From: Actinoplanes sp. M2I2 | GTDB lineage: Bacteria > Actinomycetota > Actinomycetes > Mycobacteriales > Micromonosporaceae | DNA: 64,000 nucleotides | Direction: 5' to 3' | Assembly (NCBI RefSeq): GCF_023544445.1 | Contig: NZ_JALPVJ010000021.1 | Span: 88,854-152,853, forward strand | Shown here: piece by piece, positions 61,318 through 64,000 of the stretch | How positions within the stretch are numbered: position 1 is the first letter of the stretch | Layout: each line of letters opens with the position of its first letter | Translations under genes and position numbers: made by a program | The notes under the pieces: generated by a model | What the model was told of the DNA's origin: nothing | The model's input: only the letters and a program-made list of their open reading frames with translations | Database searches by the model: none

Positions 61318-63639
61318 ATGGCGACCAAGGATGTACGACGCGAGCGGGTGCCGGCCGAGCGGCTGCCCGTGGCTCGGGTGTCCGTCGACGTGCCCCTGCC
61401 CCACCTGGATCGCCCGTTCGACTACCTGGTGCCGGCGGATGACGACGAGATCGCCCAGCCCGGCGTCCGGGTCAAGGTTCGCTTCGCCGGTCAGCTGGTG
61501 AGCGGCTTCCTGCTCGAACGGGCCGAGTCCTCGCCGCACGGCGGAAAGCTGGCCTATCTCGACCGGGTGGTGTCGCCCGAGCAGATCCTCGACCCCGAGA
61601 TCGCGCAGCTGGCCCGGGCCGTGGCCGACCGCTACGCCGGCAACCTCAGCGACGTCCTCCGCCTGGCCGTCCCGCCCCGCCACGCCCGGGTCGAGGCCCA
61701 GTCCCCCGCGCCCACCCCGAGCGACCCCGCCGCCGACGCTCCCCCGAGCGAGGCCCAGGCCGCTGACGCTCCCCCGAGCGAGGCCCAGGCCGCTGACGCT
61801 CCCCCGAGCGAGGCCCAGGCCGATGACGCTCCCCTGAGCGAGGCTCCGGCCGATGACGCTTCAGCAGGCGACGCCCCGGTTGGCGACTTTTCGGTTGACG
61901 ACAGCCCGGTTGACGACGCTTCGGTAGACGGTCCTTCACTAGAGAGTGCTTTGGTAGAGGGTGCTTTGGTAGAGGGCGCGCCTGACCTCGCTGCCTCCGC
62001 CGACGGCGTCTCGGGCGCTGAAGGCACGACGGCCTCGTCGACGGCCGTGGACCAGCACGCCCTGGTCGCCGGCGGCACGCAGCCGGCCGATCCCGGCGGG
62101 TGGAGTCAGTATGTCGCCGGGCCGGCTTTTCTCCGGGCGCTGACCGACGGGCGCAACGCGCGGGCCGTGTGGGGCGCGCTTCCCGGCGAAGACTGGGCGA
62201 GGCGGATCGCCGAGGCCGCCGAGGCCACCGTCCGTGGCGGGCGCGGCGTGGTCATCGTGGTGGCCGACGCCCGCGACCTCGACCGGGTCGACCGGGCGCT
62301 CGCCGCGGTGCTCGGGCCGGGACGTCACGTCGCGCTCAACGCCGCCCTCGGTCCGGCCGAGCGCTACCGCCGCTTCCTGGCCGCCAGCCGCCACCAGGTG
62401 CCGGTGGTGGTGGGCACCCGGGCCGCCATGTGGGCGCCGGTCGCCAAAGTGGGCCTGGTCGTGATCTGGGACGACGGCGACGATCTGCACGCCGAGCCCC
62501 GCGCGCCCTATCCGCACGCCCGCGAGGTGCTGCTGACCCGCTCCCAGATGGCCGGCTGCGCCGCCCTGGTGGCCGGCTTCGCCCGCACCGGCGAGGGGCA
62601 GTTGCTGCTCGAGACCGGCTGGGCCCGCGAGATCGGCGCCGCCCGGGACGTGCTCCGCGAGCGCGCCCCGGCGATCGCACCCACCGGCGACGACCCGCAG
62701 CTGGCCCGCGACCCCGGCGCCGCCACCGCACGCCTGCCCAGCCTGGCCTGGCAGGCCGCCCGCCAGGCCCTGCAGTCGGGCGCCCCCGTCCTCGTGCAGG
62801 TCCCCCGGCGCGGCTACCTGCCGTCGATCGCCTGCGCCGAGTGCCGCACGCCGGCGCGCTGCCCGCAGTGCGCCGGCCCGCTCGGCCTGCACGGCGCCCG
62901 GGACGTCCCCGCCTGCCACTGGTGCGGCCGGGCCGCCGCCGCGTATGCGTGTCCAGCCTGCGGCGGCCGGCGGCTGCGCGCCTCGATCACCGGCGCCCGC
63001 CGCACGGCCGAGGAGCTGGGCCGGGCCTTCCCCGGCTTCCCGATCCGCACCTCGGGCAAGGACGAGATCCTCGACACGGTCCCCGGCGATGCAGCCGTGG
63101 TCGTCGCCACCCCCGGCGCCGAGCCGGTGGCGGCCGAAGGCTACGGCGCGGTCCTGCTACTAGACACGTGGGCGCTGCTGACCCGTTCCGACCTGCGCGC
63201 GGCCGAGGAGACGATGCGCCGCTGGCTCAACGCGGCCGCGCTGGCCCGGCCGTCCCGCCGGGGCGGGAAGGTCGTCGTGGTCGCCGACGGCTCACTGGCC
63301 CCCGTCCAGGCCCTGATCCGCTGGGACCCGGCGTGGTTCGCCCTGCGCGAGCTGACCGAACGCCGAGAGCTCGCCTTCCCACCCGCCTCCCGCATGGCCA
63401 GCGTGACCGGCCGCGCCGAGGCGGTGGCCGACTTCCTCCACGTCGCCCGCCTACCCGACGACACCGAACTGCTGGGCCCGGTCCCCGCCGACGACGACCA
63501 GGAACGCATGCTCCTGCGAGTCCCCCGCTCCCAGGCCGCGGCCCTGGCCCACGCCCTCCACCAGGCGGCCGCGGTGCGCAGCGCCAAAAAGACGACCCTC
63601 CCGGTACGCCTGGAAATCGACCCCTCGGCCCTCTTCTGA
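61318..63639 (+). CDS. priA: PriA primosomal protein N', helicase-degenerate, with repeat insert
   Basis: 773 residues. The N-terminal 3'-DNA-binding domain is intact (ARVSVDVPLPHLDRPFDYLVP). Residues ~125-260 are a low-complexity insert, with a 10-residue unit ADAPPSEAQA repeated about four times and looser DDA/SVD/ALVEG repeats after it. In the helicase part, Walker A is absent (WGALPGEDWARR where GxTGSGKT is expected) and DEEH reads DDGDD. The zinc-binding Cys clusters CAECRTPARCPQC and CHWCG...CPAC remain. ATP-driven unwinding is therefore unlikely; DNA binding and primosome assembly may persist. Divergent from def. Confidence 0.92.
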   Translation: MATKDVRRERVPAERLPVARVSVDVPLPHLDRPFDYLVPADDDEIAQPGVRVKVRFAGQLVSGFLLERAESSPHGGKLAYLDRVVSPEQILDPEIAQLARAVADRYAGNLSDVLRLAVPPRHARVEAQSPAPTPSDPAADAPPSEAQAADAPPSEAQAADAPPSEAQADDAPLSEAPADDASAGDAPVGDFSVDDSPVDDASVDGPSLESALVEGALVEGAPDLAASADGVSGAEGTTASSTAVDQHALVAGGTQPADPGGWSQYVAGPAFLRALTDGRNARAVWGALPGEDWARRIAEAAEATVRGGRGVVIVVADARDLDRVDRALAAVLGPGRHVALNAALGPAERYRRFLAASRHQVPVVVGTRAAMWAPVAKVGLVVIWDDGDDLHAEPRAPYPHAREVLLTRSQMAGCAALVAGFARTGEGQLLLETGWAREIGAARDVLRERAPAIAPTGDDPQLARDPGAATARLPSLAWQAARQALQSGAPVLVQVPRRGYLPSIACAECRTPARCPQCAGPLGLHGARDVPACHWCGRAAAAYACPACGGRRLRASITGARRTAEELGRAFPGFPIRTSGKDEILDTVPGDAAVVVATPGAEPVAAEGYGAVLLLDTWALLTRSDLRAAEETMRRWLNAAALARPSRRGGKVVVVADGSLAPVQALIRWDPAWFALRELTERRELAFPPASRMASVTGRAEAVADFLHVARLPDDTELLGPVPADDDQERMLLRVPRSQAAALAHALHQAAAVRSAKKTTLPVRLEIDPSALF
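61735..61858 (+). repeat. 30-bp in-frame repeat in priA
   Basis: About four copies of a 30-bp unit (gacgctcccccgagcgaggc core) encode ADAPPSEAQA. Copies 1-3 are nearly identical at DNA level, which points to recent expansion. Confidence 0.85.
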
Positions 63640-63820
63640 AAACGCCCGCCGCAGCCCTCAAGACGACAGCCGAGCCCGTCCAGGAAGCCAGCCGGCCACT
63701 TCACAGACGCAGCCACGCCGATTCAGATGGGCCGACGCCGCCAAGCCCGGCGGACGGCTGACCGGGCAGGCCGGCAGTGGGCTGGGTGGGCTGGCGGATG
63801 CGCAGGCAAGGCGGGCGCGA

Positions 63821-64000
63821 TGGCAGGCGGGCGCGCAGCCAGGCAGGCGGGCGCGCAGCCAGGCAGGCGGACGCGCAGCCAGGCAGGCGGACGCGCAGCC
63901 AGGCAGGCGGACGCGCAGCCAGGCAGGCGGACGCGCAGCCAGGCAGGCGGACGCGCAGCCAGGCAGGCGGACGCGCAGCCAGGCAGGCGGACGCGCAGCC
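63821..64000. repeat. 20-bp minisatellite running out of the window
   Basis: Nine tandem copies of aggcaggcggacgcgcagcc (the first three carry g for the variable a; copy 1 also begins with t) fill the last 180 bp and continue past the edge. Twenty is not divisible by three. The region 63640-63820 between priA and the array shows no gene or signal I can support. Confidence 0.95.

Noticed and set aside
63821..64000. CRISPR or attachment site
   Set aside because: Pure tandem repeats without spacers; no integrase or tRNA nearby.

Overview
The window is high-GC DNA (roughly 70% G+C) from an actinomycete. Gene order and families fit Micromonosporaceae (Actinoplanes-like), but that assignment is inference. 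Evidence: the arg cluster in the order argC-J-B-D-F-R-G-H; infC-rpmI-rplT-TrmH-pheS-pheT; hisG-hisE with a PH-domain gene; the ribD-ribE-ribBA-ribH block with rpe, rsmB, fmt, def and priA; an ANTAR protein; a SigB/F-type sigma factor; Septum_form repeats; and a PriA with degenerate helicase motifs.

Layout. 0-5.3 kb: the end of a degenerate RsbW-like ATPase, then a nucleoside hydrolase with a carbohydrate ABC importer (binding lipoprotein plus two permeases, no ATPase), then a 13-copy 40-bp tandem array. 5.4-9.8 kb (minus strand): polyol dehydrogenase, UbiA-like membrane protein, and an inositol-monophosphatase-like enzyme with a long repetitive N-terminus. 10-12.6 kb: a sigma factor fused to a STAS domain, divergent from a GAF gene and a GAF-ANTAR gene, with a SigB-like promoter in front of the GAF gene. 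12.6-21.8 kb (minus): a HAD hydrolase and the arginine operon, in which argC through argR are chained by 4-nt start/stop overlaps. 21.9-39.1 kb: a mixed accessory segment between argC and pheT (Crp-type regulator, GH3 glycosidase, GNAT, DUF218, acyltransferase, SRPBCC, M28 peptidase, DUF3616, solitary Phd antitoxin, MacB-like ABC exporter, luciferase-like oxidoreductase, divergent MFS/LacI pair with a 20-bp palindrome, SDR, SAM-hydrolase-family protein). 39.2-46.4 kb (minus): pheT-pheS, Zn-alcohol dehydrogenase, TrmH methyltransferase, rplT-rpmI-infC with a structured leader. 46.4-48.1 kb: PH-domain protein, hisG, hisE. 48.1-51.5 kb (plus): polar amino-acid ABC importer and two small secreted paralogues. 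51.5-55.4 kb (minus): riboflavin operon behind an FMN riboswitch. 55.5-63.6 kb: response regulator-GGDEF, rpe, Septum_form lipoprotein, rsmB-fmt-def, divergent priA. The window ends in a 20-bp minisatellite.

Two themes cut across the genes. (1) Short tandem repeats occur inside coding regions in codon-compatible units (the IMPase-like protein, UbiA-like protein, acyltransferase, RibD tail, PriA, DUF3616 N-terminus) and at gene ends in units not divisible by three (40 bp and 20 bp). (2) At least eight first-in-transcript genes have a TANNNT hexamer exactly 6-7 nt before the start codon and no Shine-Dalgarno, which points to leaderless transcription. infC can only be read in full from an ATC codon.

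No tRNA, rRNA, insertion sequence, prophage or CRISPR array was seen. Starts are my choice from alignment to family N-termini, ribosome-binding sites and overlaps; residue positions are approximate.
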